Assembly: GCF_018327685.1 (NCBI RefSeq)
Contig: NZ_BNEL01000001.1
Coordinates: 2,790,001-2,854,000 of the forward strand
Direction: 5' to 3'
Length of the DNA stretch: 64,000 nucleotides
From: Streptomyces sp. TS71-3
Lineage (GTDB): Bacteria; Actinomycetota; Actinomycetes; Streptomycetales; Streptomycetaceae
Of the stretch, positions 15,737-23,605 are shown in pieces; position 1 is the first letter of the stretch, and each line of letters opens with the position of its first letter. The notes beneath the pieces were generated by a model, which was not told the origin of the DNA, ran no database searches, and was given only the letters and a program-made list of their open reading frames with translations. The position numbers and the translations under genes are program-made.

Positions 15737-15811
15737 CAGTCCAGTCCAGTCCAGTCCAGACCAGTGCAGTGCAGTGCAGTGCAGTGCAGTGCAGTGCAGG
15801 CAGTGCAGTGC
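15737..15811 (+). repeat. Pentanucleotide microsatellite (CCAGT/GCAGT)
   Basis: A 5-bp tandem array: about five CCAGT units, then about nine GCAGT units with a few interruptions, ending near CAGTGCAGTGCTGTCC. It lies between the regulator stop (15673) and the ABC ATPase start (15983). No gene is seen in this 309-nt gap. Slippage would change the leader length of the ABC operon. Confidence 0.9.
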
Positions 15812-15982
15812 TGTCCATTGCAGTGCACTTCGGTGCCCTGCCGTGCTCGGCCCTGCCCTGCCATCCCGCACGGGCGCGCGATCCGGCGCCCCCTCCCCTC
15901 CTCCGTCCCGTGGTGTTCCACGAGCAGTGACGTTCATGACCTGTGGTGTTCACGCAACGTAACCGACCAGAGGCATAGAGGC

Positions 15983-16900
15983 ATGATTGACGTAAGAGAG
16001 CTGACGAAAGAGTACGGAACGACCCGCGCCGTCGACGGACTCACCTTCCGGGTCGAACCCGGGCGGGTGACCGGATTCCTCGGGCCCAACGGCGCCGGGA
16101 AGTCCACGACGATCCGCGCGATGATCGGCCTGGACCGCCCCACCTCGGGCGAGGTCCTCATCAACGGCAAGCGGTACGAGGACCTGCCCCGCCCCCTGAC
16201 CACCGTGGGCGCGCTGCTGGACGCCCGTGCGGTGCACGGCGGGCGGAGCGTGCGGGGACACCTGGTGGGCCTGGCCCTCAGCAACGGCCTGCCGATGCGG
16301 CGCGTCGACGAGTTGCTGGAGACCGTCGGGCTCGCGAGCGTGGCGAACAAGCGGGCCAAGGGACTCTCCCTCGGCATGGCGCAGCGCCTGGGCATCGCCG
16401 CCGCGCTGCTCGGCGACCCGCAGGCGCTGCTGCTCGACGAGCCGGTGAACGGCCTCGATCCGGAGGGCGTGAAGTGGATCCGCGACCTGATGAAGCGCAT
16501 GGCCGACGAGGGCCGTGCCGTCCTGGTCTCCAGCCATCTCATGAGCGAGATGGCGCTGACGGCCGGGCACCTGGTCGTGATCGGCCGCGGCCGGCTCCTC
16601 GCCGACACCTCCGTCGACGATTTCATCACGGGCAACTCCCGCTCCTACGTCCTCATCCGCACCCCGGAGCCCGAGCGCATGTGCGACCTGCTGGCGGCCG
16701 AGGGGATCCACGTGGACCGCGGAGCCGACGGATCCATCGAGGCGGTGGGCGCCGACACCAGGACGGTGGGCGCCCTGGCGGCCGAGAACCGGGTGCCCGT
16801 CTACGAGATCACCACCCGGACAGCCTCTCTGGAGGACGCCTTCATGAAGTTCACCGCGGACGCCGTCGAGTACCACGCGCAGCAGGAGGTGGCCCGATGA
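15983..16900 (+). CDS. ABC transporter ATP-binding protein, bacitracin/lantibiotic immunity type
   Basis: 305-residue ATPase of the BcrA/LanF type. Walker A LGPNGAGKSTT near residue 37, a divergent signature LSLGMAQRL near 131 (LSLGM in place of LSGGQ, typical of this family), Walker B ALLLDEPVNGLDP near 152, then VLVSSHLMSEM. The C-terminal 80 residues are a regulatory extension. The ATG follows AGAGGC. It overlaps the permease gene by ATGA. Transporters of this kind expel peptide antibiotics from the membrane; its place just before the precursor genes suggests producer self-protection. Confidence 0.85.
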   Translation: MIDVRELTKEYGTTRAVDGLTFRVEPGRVTGFLGPNGAGKSTTIRAMIGLDRPTSGEVLINGKRYEDLPRPLTTVGALLDARAVHGGRSVRGHLVGLALSNGLPMRRVDELLETVGLASVANKRAKGLSLGMAQRLGIAAALLGDPQALLLDEPVNGLDPEGVKWIRDLMKRMADEGRAVLVSSHLMSEMALTAGHLVVIGRGRLLADTSVDDFITGNSRSYVLIRTPEPERMCDLLAAEGIHVDRGADGSIEAVGADTRTVGALAAENRVPVYEITTRTASLEDAFMKFTADAVEYHAQQEVAR

Positions 16901-17664
16901 GCAGTCCTGTGAACGGGGCCGTCGCCTTCGAGTGGTCCAAGATGCGCACCCTGCGCCCCATGCTGTGGAGCCTCGTGCTCTACGTCGTCGCCAGTCTCGC
17001 CCTCGCGGTGCTCACCGGAGCCGTCGTACAGCACCAGTACGCGCACAAGCCGGCCCCGTCGTCCTTCGACCCGATCTCCACCGGGTTCAGCGGGCTGCGC
17101 CTCGGGCTGATCGCGCTCGTGATCTTCGGGGTGATGATCGTCACCAGCGAGTACTCCTCGGGGACGATCCGGGGCTCGCTGGCCGCGGTGCCCCGGCGCG
17201 GGGTCTTCTACGCGGCGAAGATGCTCACCGGCGGGCTCGCGGCGCTCGTCGTCTCGGTCGTCGCGGTGCTCACCAGCTTCTTCGTCACCCAGGCCACCAT
17301 GGGCGACGCGGAGCGGGTGTCCCTCGCCGACGACGGCGTGCTGCCCGCGCTGATCGGGGCCGTGCTGTACACGACGCTGCTGTGCCTGTTCTCCATGGGG
17401 CTCGCAGCCCTGCTGCGCTCCACCGCGCTGACCATGGGCATCCTCGTGCCGCTCTTCTTCACGGTCTCGACGATCCTCACCAACATCCCCGGGGTCGGGA
17501 AGGTCGCGCAGTTCCTGCCCGACGTGGCCGGCGGGATGGTCCTCTACCGGCACGCGCCCGACGGATACGTGCTCGACGCGTGGAGCGGGATGGCGGTCCT
17601 CGCCGTGTGGACCGCGGCCGCCGGGGTCGCCGGCTACCTGGCGGTGCGGCGCCGGGACGCCTGA
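16897..17664 (+). CDS. ABC-2 type permease, lantibiotic immunity type (LanE/G-like)
   Basis: 255-residue membrane protein with six hydrophobic segments, starting FEWSKMRTLRPMLWSLVLYV and including RLGLIALVIFGVMIVTSEYSSGTIRGSL, the hallmark of ABC-2 permeases of the BcrB family (given here as RLGLIALVIFG and TSEYSSGTIRGSL). It ends GVAGYLAVRRRDA. The ATGA overlap with the ATPase gene shows they form one transporter. Probably immunity; only one permease gene is present where Firmicute LanFEG has two, so it may work as a homodimer. Confidence 0.83.
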   Translation: MSSPVNGAVAFEWSKMRTLRPMLWSLVLYVVASLALAVLTGAVVQHQYAHKPAPSSFDPISTGFSGLRLGLIALVIFGVMIVTSEYSSGTIRGSLAAVPRRGVFYAAKMLTGGLAALVVSVVAVLTSFFVTQATMGDAERVSLADDGVLPALIGAVLYTTLLCLFSMGLAALLRSTALTMGILVPLFFTVSTILTNIPGVGKVAQFLPDVAGGMVLYRHAPDGYVLDAWSGMAVLAVWTAAAGVAGYLAVRRRDA

Positions 17665-17919
17665 CGGGGCGGGGTCGGAACGGCTGCTCGACCTGGCAGG
17701 ACGTGCCCGCGGTCCCGGTGGACGCGGCTGACGCGGGCGCGGTCGGAAGCCGGCGCCGAGCAGGCTCCGGATGCGACGCGTGTGCGGCCGGTATGCGCGA
17801 GGGGTGCGCGCGCCCCCTTCTCGGGGATGCGGGGGGCGAATGTCGGCCTTCGAGGATGGCGACAGGCGCCGGCGACGAACGGCAGAACGGCGCCCGAATC
17901 CATCACATGAGGAGATCCC

Positions 17920-18084
17920 ATGTACGAGGGCGACCTCTCGCTTCTTGAGGAGATCGAGGAGCAGGACTTCGAGGGTGTGGCGTACGGCGCCTGCACCACG
18001 AACACCTTCTCCCTGTCGGACGCGCTGTCCAACACCGGCGGCTGGTGCACGCTCACCGTCGAGTGCGAAGCCAACTGTAACTGA
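17920..18084 (+). CDS. lanA1: Two-component lantibiotic alpha precursor (lacticin 3147 A1-like)
   Basis: 54-residue prepeptide too short for most gene finders. The leader (residues 1-24) is acidic and ends DFEGVAYGA; cleavage is expected after Gly-Ala, giving a 30-residue core. The core begins CTTNTFSLSD, continues to a single Trp (core position 18), then CTLTVEC and ends CEANCN. As recalled, this matches lacticin 3147 A1 at about two thirds of positions, including the mersacidin-type lipid II-binding CTLTxEC. Four Cys and many Ser/Thr allow four rings. The ATG follows AGGAG with 5-nt spacing. It should be modified by one of the two LanM enzymes and bind lipid II on the target cell. Confidence 0.93.
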   Translation: MYEGDLSLLEEIEEQDFEGVAYGACTTNTFSLSDALSNTGGWCTLTVECEANCN

Positions 18085-18113
18085 CCCTGTTCAACCCGAA
18101 GGAAGGAACCATC

Positions 18114-18275
18114 ATGCAGGACGAGAAGGACATCCTCGGAATGTACGACGAGGTCGAGCTCATCGAGCTGAGCGAGGCCGACGTCAGCGGTGGCACCACG
18201 CCGGTCTCCATCGCGGTGTCCGTCGCGGCCAGCGTCGCGTTCTGCCCGACCACCAAGTGCACCAGCCAGTGCTGA
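18114..18275 (+). CDS. lanA2: Two-component lantibiotic beta precursor (lacticin 3147 A2-like)
   Basis: 53-residue prepeptide, 29 nt after the alpha gene, with GGAAGGAACC before the ATG. The leader ends LSEADVSGG, a canonical double-glycine cleavage site. The 26-residue core begins TTPVSIAVSV, has a hydrophobic Ala/Val/Ser middle, and ends CPTTKCTSQC. The start TTP and the end CPTTKCTxxC match recalled lacticin 3147 A2. Three Cys with preceding Thr/Ser fit three C-terminal rings. Ser residues in the hydrophobic part (core 5, 9, 13) are candidates for dehydration followed by reduction to D-Ala. The beta peptide is expected to dock on the alpha-lipid II complex and form pores. Confidence 0.93.
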   Translation: MQDEKDILGMYDEVELIELSEADVSGGTTPVSIAVSVAASVAFCPTTKCTSQC

Positions 18276-18304
18276 GTTCTCTGTAGGTCGGTGTAAAAGC
18301 GGGC

Positions 18305-18350
18305 GGGGCGGAATGGATCCGGAAAACCCCCAAGGATCCCATTCCGCCCC
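18305..18350 (+). terminator. Attenuating hairpin between lanA2 and lanM1
   Basis: GGGGCGGAATGGATCC (18305-18320) pairs with GGATCCCATTCCGCCCC (18334-18350) with a single-base bulge, followed by GTCGTTTGGG. It lies 30 nt after lanA2 and 43 nt before lanM1. In lantibiotic operons such stems let precursor transcripts accumulate over enzyme transcripts. Confidence 0.8.
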
Positions 18351-18392
18351 GTCGTTTGGGGGTCACTTTTCATCGCGTGCAGAAGGACAGGC

Positions 18393-21300
18393 ATGAAAAC
18401 TGCAATAAACTTCTATCCGGAGTTCGACAGCACTGAGATCGAAGAGACGGTAACGCCGCTCGCACCCTTCGACGACGAGGTTCTCGCCGTCGTCAGCCAG
18501 AGACCCGAGCGGCCCGGCCCGGATCCCGCTCCGGCACCGCTCCGGCCCGCCGTCGTCAAGGACTGGCTGGCGGCACCGGAGGAGTACCCGTTCCAGCACG
18601 TGGTCCGGACGGTGGCGGCGGGTGTCGCGGACGGCGACCCGCTGGCCGCCTTCCCGGACCTGTTCGCCGACGCGGACGACGCGCTGGTCGAACTGCTCAG
18701 CAGGGCCGAGGTGCGCGTCCGCGAGATGTACACCCGCCCGCAGGTGGCGGCGGTCAACCACGCCCGGGAGAAGGGACTCCTCCAGGGCGACACGTCCGAG
18801 GAGCGCTACCGGTTCTTCGTGCACGAGGCGGTCCGCACCTCGTTCACCGACGCCAGCGGCCTCAGCTTCCCCGTGCTGCGGGACCTCACCCCGGTGGTGC
18901 TCGCCGGCGCGGTCGGCAGCGTGGTCGAACTCTGCTCCAGGGTGGTGGCCGACCGCCAGGCGCTCCACGACGCCTTCGGCCTCGCCCCGACCGACCGGCT
19001 CGCCTCGTTCGGTGCGCCCGAGGGCGACACCCACCACCACGGGCGGGCCGTCTGCGTGCTCACCTTCGCCTCCGGCAAGCGCCTGGTCTACAAGCCCAGG
19101 GACGTGTCCTGCGAGGCGGCGTTCGCGACGCTCGCGGACGAGCTCAACGCCACCATCGGCACCCGTCTGGTGACCGCGAAGGTGCTCGCCCGCGAAGGCT
19201 ACGGATACGTCGAGTTCATCGAGGCGGAGGACGTCTCCGACGTCTCCGACCGCTTCATGCGCGACAGCGGCGAACTGGCCGCCGTCCTCTTCCTGCTGAA
19301 CGCGCGCGACATGCACTTCGAGAACATCGTGCCGACCCGGCGCGGCCCCGTTCCGGTGGACCTGGAAACGATCATGCATCCCGAGCGGATCCATGTCGGC
19401 CCGGTCCCGGAGGCCGAGTCGAACGCCTACACCGTCATCAGCCACTCGGTCTACGGCGTCGGCATCCTGCCGCTGGTGATGCCCGGCAAGGAGAGGCACT
19501 CCGGCCACGTCGACCTCGGATTCCTCGGCGGCCCGGGACGCGGCACCTCCCCGTTCAAGCAGATGAGCTTCGAGGAGCCGTACACCGACCGGATGAAGCT
19601 GTCCCTCAGGTCGCAGGCGGCGAGCGGGCGGCAGACCGTGGTGGGCGAGCGGACCGAGGAGGAGATACTCCGCCTCGGCCAGGAGATGGCGGACGGCTTC
19701 ACCCGGGTGTACCGCGCCGTCCTCGCGCGGCGCGATGAGTGGACCGCCCTGCTGCGCACGGTCACCGAGGGCGTGCGGATCCGCTACATCCACAACCCCA
19801 CCGCGCTGTACGCGCAGACGCTGCGCATGACGTTCGGGCCGAGCGCGCTCGACGACCCGGCCACCTACCTCGCGCTGCTCAAGCGGATCGCCATCGCCAG
19901 CAAGACCTCCGACCTGCGCATGATCGTCTCGGAGCTGCGCCAGCTCGCCGAGCGCGACGTGCCCTACTTCACGGTCAGCGCCACCGGCAGGGACGTGCGC
20001 GACGGGGACGGCGTGCCGGTCGGCGCGGACCTCGCCGGCTCGCCCCTGGACCTCACCCTCGACAAGGCCGCGCACCTCAGCGAGCTGGACCTCGCGCAGC
20101 AACTGCGGCTGATCCGCTCGGCGTTCACCGCCCAGTTCCCCGACAACCACCTGCCCTCCGCGGACGGCGCGGACGCCCCCGCCGCCGGCCGTGCCGCGCC
20201 CGGGGAGCGCCAGGGCCTCGTCTCGCTCGCGCGCGAGATCTGCGACGCCCTGGTCGCGACCTGCCTGCCCGACCGCTTCGCCCACCTGCCGCGCACCTGG
20301 ATCGGCCCGCTGGCGTCCGCGGAGGCGGACCGGCCCTGGCCCCCAGGCGTGCTGGGCTACGACCTGTACACCGGGCGCACCGGGCTCGCCCTCACGCTCG
20401 GCGCCGCCGGGCGGGTCCTGGACGACGAGCGCTACCTGCGGGTGTCCCGGCAGATCTTCTCGGCGACCGCCGACATCCTCGCCGCGGAACGCTACGAGGC
20501 CCGCAGCCTCCAGCAGGCCGGCTACAGCGGGTACACCGGCATGGCGGGCATCCTGTTCGGCCTGTCCGTGACGGGCCGCCTGCTCGGCGAGCAGGACTGG
20601 GTGCACGCGGCCCAGGGAGCGGTGCCGCTGGTCCTGGAGCAGATCCGCTCCGAGCGGATCGACCGGCTTCCGCTCGACGTCATCAGCGGCCTCGCGGGGG
20701 TGCTGGGCTGCGTGCGGGCGATCGGCGGTCCGCACGCGCGGGACGCCGCCACCGAGGTGGCGACCCTGCTCACCGAGGCCCTCCACCAGGGCGGCGCCAA
20801 CGCCCAGGCGCTGCTGGCCCAGTCGGGGTTCGCGCACGGTGTCAGTGGCGCCCTGCACGTCCTCAGCGAGGCACGCCCGCACCTGCCGGCCGACCAGGGC
20901 CCGCTGGTGGAGAAGGTGCTGGCCTCGCTGGTGAGGCGGCTCGACGCGTTCTTCGACCCGGGGGAGCGGAACTGGCTGTCCCGGCTGACCGGGGAGCCCA
21001 GCTTCTCGACGGGCTGGTGCCACGGCGCGACGGGCATCGCGCTGGGCCTGTCCGCGTACGCGAAGCTGCCGGGTGCCGAGGACGTCACGGCCACCCGGGA
21101 CCAGGCGATCGCGCAGACCCTGCGCCTCGGCTTCGGACGCAACCTGACGTGGTGCCACGGCGACCTCGGCAACCACGCCGCCCTGCGTTCCCTCGCCGGC
21201 TCCGCCGGGACACCGCTCGACGCGGAGGTGGACGAGCAGGAGCGCAGATGGCTCCAACCGGAGGTGTTCCGCCACAAGATGGCGGACCCGCGCAGCCGCT

Positions 21301-21422
21301 ACGCGCACACCAACAGCCTCATGGTCGGCAGTGCCGGCATGGCGCTGCACCTGGTCAACCGGATCGACCCGGACCTGCGGGTCTGCCCGGTCACGCTCAC
21401 CGTCGGAGGTGGCCGGCCATGA
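18393..21422 (+). CDS. lanM1: Class II lanthipeptide synthetase LanM (first copy)
   Basis: 1009-residue bifunctional enzyme. The N-terminal dehydratase domain phosphorylates and eliminates Ser/Thr: LVYKPRDVS near residue 231, NARDMHFENIVP near 304 (catalytic Asp-x-His), PVDLETIMHP after it. The C-terminal LanC-like cyclase begins near 650 and has GFAHGVSGA (general acid/base His) near 811, GWCHGATG (zinc Cys) near 875 and TWCHGDLGN (zinc Cys-His) near 920, so all cyclase ligands are present. The ATG follows AAGGACAGGC. It overlaps lanT by ATGA. As the LanM next to the precursors it may act on either peptide; the assignment cannot be made by sequence alone. Confidence 0.95.
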   Translation: MKTAINFYPEFDSTEIEETVTPLAPFDDEVLAVVSQRPERPGPDPAPAPLRPAVVKDWLAAPEEYPFQHVVRTVAAGVADGDPLAAFPDLFADADDALVELLSRAEVRVREMYTRPQVAAVNHAREKGLLQGDTSEERYRFFVHEAVRTSFTDASGLSFPVLRDLTPVVLAGAVGSVVELCSRVVADRQALHDAFGLAPTDRLASFGAPEGDTHHHGRAVCVLTFASGKRLVYKPRDVSCEAAFATLADELNATIGTRLVTAKVLAREGYGYVEFIEAEDVSDVSDRFMRDSGELAAVLFLLNARDMHFENIVPTRRGPVPVDLETIMHPERIHVGPVPEAESNAYTVISHSVYGVGILPLVMPGKERHSGHVDLGFLGGPGRGTSPFKQMSFEEPYTDRMKLSLRSQAASGRQTVVGERTEEEILRLGQEMADGFTRVYRAVLARRDEWTALLRTVTEGVRIRYIHNPTALYAQTLRMTFGPSALDDPATYLALLKRIAIASKTSDLRMIVSELRQLAERDVPYFTVSATGRDVRDGDGVPVGADLAGSPLDLTLDKAAHLSELDLAQQLRLIRSAFTAQFPDNHLPSADGADAPAAGRAAPGERQGLVSLAREICDALVATCLPDRFAHLPRTWIGPLASAEADRPWPPGVLGYDLYTGRTGLALTLGAAGRVLDDERYLRVSRQIFSATADILAAERYEARSLQQAGYSGYTGMAGILFGLSVTGRLLGEQDWVHAAQGAVPLVLEQIRSERIDRLPLDVISGLAGVLGCVRAIGGPHARDAATEVATLLTEALHQGGANAQALLAQSGFAHGVSGALHVLSEARPHLPADQGPLVEKVLASLVRRLDAFFDPGERNWLSRLTGEPSFSTGWCHGATGIALGLSAYAKLPGAEDVTATRDQAIAQTLRLGFGRNLTWCHGDLGNHAALRSLAGSAGTPLDAEVDEQERRWLQPEVFRHKMADPRSRYAHTNSLMVGSAGMALHLVNRIDPDLRVCPVTLTVGGGRP

Positions 21423-23605
21423 GGATGCCCCGCCGCAAGTCCACCGGGCGCCGGGTGCCGACCGTCACGCAGGTCGCGCAGACGGAGTGCGGGCTCTGCT
21501 CGTGCATCGCCGTGCTGCGCTACTACGGGCGCGCGGAGGAGATGACCAGCGCCCGCGAGGTCATGGAGGCCGGGCGCGACGGCCTGTCGGCCAGCCAGCT
21601 GGCGAAGTACCTCGAATCGCGCGGCATGCGGGTCAAGCCGTACCGCGTCAGGAACATCGCGGCCCTGGAGAAGTTCACCTCGCCGGTGATCCTCTACTGG
21701 GAGAACTACCATTTCGTCGTCCTGGAGAGCTTCGACGGCCAGTCCGCGGTCCTCATGGACCCCGCGGTCGGACGCCGCCGGGTCAGCCGCGCCGAGCTGG
21801 AGAAGAGCTTCAGCCACATCGCCCTGTCCGCCGAGCCGGCCGAGGACTTCGAGAAGACCCGGGCCAAGCCGTTCGCCGAGTGGCGCAAGTTCCTGCTGCT
21901 CACGTCGGAGACCAAGAAGCGCATCGGGCTGGTGGCACTGCTGTCCCTGAGCGGGTACGGGGCGGTGCTCGGCATTCCCGTGCTCACCCGCTGGGCGGTC
22001 GACAAGTACGCCCACTGGCACGGGTTCGGCGATCTCGCCACCCTGCTGTTCGCGGTGCTCGGCGCGGCCGTCGCGTACTTCGCCCTGCACCTGGTCAGGG
22101 TCATCCTGCTGTCCTCGCTGATCGCCGTGCTCGGCAAGGACCTGATGAGCCAGACGTTCGCCAGGCTCCTCAACCTGCCGTTCCGGTTCTTCACCACGCG
22201 ACCACCGGGTGAGCTGCTGTACCGGCTCAACAGCGTCACGTCGGTACGGGACCTGATCTCCTCCCGGGTCGCGCAGGGCGTGCTCGACGTGGGCACGCTG
22301 ATCTGCGTCACGGTGTACCTGCTGGTCACCGAGTGGCATCTGGGCTCGGCCGCGGTCGGCATCTTCCTGCTCAACGCCCTGTACCTGGTGAAGACCCGGG
22401 TCCGGGTGACCGAGGTCGTCGACTCCGAGATCGCGTACCTCACCAAGGCCCAGGGCACCCAGCTCGACGCCATCGTGTCGATCCCCGCGATCAAGATGGG
22501 CGGCTACGCCAACGAGTTCCTCGCCGGGTGGAACGAGACCTACAGCAACTCGCTGAAGGCGATGAAGACCCGCATGCGCCTCCAGCAGGGGCGCATCGCG
22601 GGCCTGACGAGCACCACCCAGATGTTCGGGCCGCTCGTCCTGCTCCTGCTGAGCCTCTACCTGGTCAACCACGGCCGCATCTCGCTCGGGGCCGGCGTGT
22701 CGGTGCAGGCGATCTCGGCGACCTACTTCGCCCTGGCGAGCTCGGTGTTCCAGACGTACACCTCGTTCAACGAGGTCTCCCGGTACGTGGCCCGGCTCTC
22801 GGAGATCTCCGACGAGGAACCGGAGTCACCGGGCGGCAGCCGTACCCGGCTCGACTCCCCGTCCATCAGCCTGAAGAACGTCAGCTTCCAGTACACCAGG
22901 CACAGCGACCTCGTGGTCCGGAATGTCACCATGTCCGTCGGCCCGGGGGAGCGCGTCGCCCTCGTCGGCTCCTCGGGATCGGGCAAGAGCACCCTCGGCC
23001 GGATCATCTGCGGGCTCTACGAGGCCACCAGCGGCACGATCGACTTCGGCGGCCACGACATGGGGGAGTACGACAGGAGCTCCCTGCGCCGCACCATCGG
23101 GTACATCCCCCAGGAAGTGCACATGCACAACCGCACCATCCTGGAGAACCTGACGCTGGGCAAGGACATCTCCGAGGAACGCGTCCGCGAGTACTGCGAC
23201 AGCGTGGGCATCCTGGACTTCATCAACGACCTGCCCATGGGGTTCAACACCCTGGTCTCCGAGATGGGGGCCAACTTCTCGGGCGGGCAGCGGCAGCGCA
23301 TCGCGATCGTGCGGGCCCTGCTGGGAAATCCGCAGATCCTCGTCATGGACGAGGCCACGGCGGCGCTCGACACCATCAACGAACGCCGCGTCATGCAGAT
23401 CATCGAGGACCTCGGCGCCACGCAGGTCGTGATCGCGCACCGCCTGGCCACCGTCCAGTCGGCCGACCGGATCTACGTGCTCGACAACGGCTCGATCGTC
23501 GAGGTCGGCACGCACGAGGAACTCCTGGGCGAGGGCGCCGTCTACGCGAACCTGTACGGCGAGGACCCGATGGGGGACGTGCTGGTGGGAGGAGAGCGGG
23601 CATGA
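21419..23605 (+). CDS. lanT: Lantibiotic transporter/leader peptidase LanT (C39-ABC)
   Basis: 728-residue bifunctional exporter. The N-terminal C39 peptidase has the oxyanion Gln and catalytic Cys in VAQTECGLCSC (Cys 24), His 98 in WENYHFVVLE and the Asp in VLMDPAVGRR. Six membrane helices follow, then the ATPase with LVGSSGSGKST, FSGGQRQRIAIVRALL and ILVMDEATAALD. It removes leaders at Gly-Gly or Gly-Ala and exports the mature peptides. Being the only LanT here, it should process both precursors. GGAGGTGG precedes the ATG, which overlaps the lanM1 stop; its own stop overlaps lanM2 by ATGA. Confidence 0.95.
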   Translation: MRMPRRKSTGRRVPTVTQVAQTECGLCSCIAVLRYYGRAEEMTSAREVMEAGRDGLSASQLAKYLESRGMRVKPYRVRNIAALEKFTSPVILYWENYHFVVLESFDGQSAVLMDPAVGRRRVSRAELEKSFSHIALSAEPAEDFEKTRAKPFAEWRKFLLLTSETKKRIGLVALLSLSGYGAVLGIPVLTRWAVDKYAHWHGFGDLATLLFAVLGAAVAYFALHLVRVILLSSLIAVLGKDLMSQTFARLLNLPFRFFTTRPPGELLYRLNSVTSVRDLISSRVAQGVLDVGTLICVTVYLLVTEWHLGSAAVGIFLLNALYLVKTRVRVTEVVDSEIAYLTKAQGTQLDAIVSIPAIKMGGYANEFLAGWNETYSNSLKAMKTRMRLQQGRIAGLTSTTQMFGPLVLLLLSLYLVNHGRISLGAGVSVQAISATYFALASSVFQTYTSFNEVSRYVARLSEISDEEPESPGGSRTRLDSPSISLKNVSFQYTRHSDLVVRNVTMSVGPGERVALVGSSGSGKSTLGRIICGLYEATSGTIDFGGHDMGEYDRSSLRRTIGYIPQEVHMHNRTILENLTLGKDISEERVREYCDSVGILDFINDLPMGFNTLVSEMGANFSGGQRQRIAIVRALLGNPQILVMDEATAALDTINERRVMQIIEDLGATQVVIAHRLATVQSADRIYVLDNGSIVEVGTHEELLGEGAVYANLYGEDPMGDVLVGGERA

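Noticed and set aside
15737..15811. CRISPR-like array
   Set aside because: The unit is only 5 bp with no spacers; it is a microsatellite.
18363..21350. Long minus-strand frame (995 codons) opposite lanM1
   Set aside because: It is the high-GC shadow of lanM1: no family motifs, no ribosome binding site, while the plus strand has complete LanM signatures.
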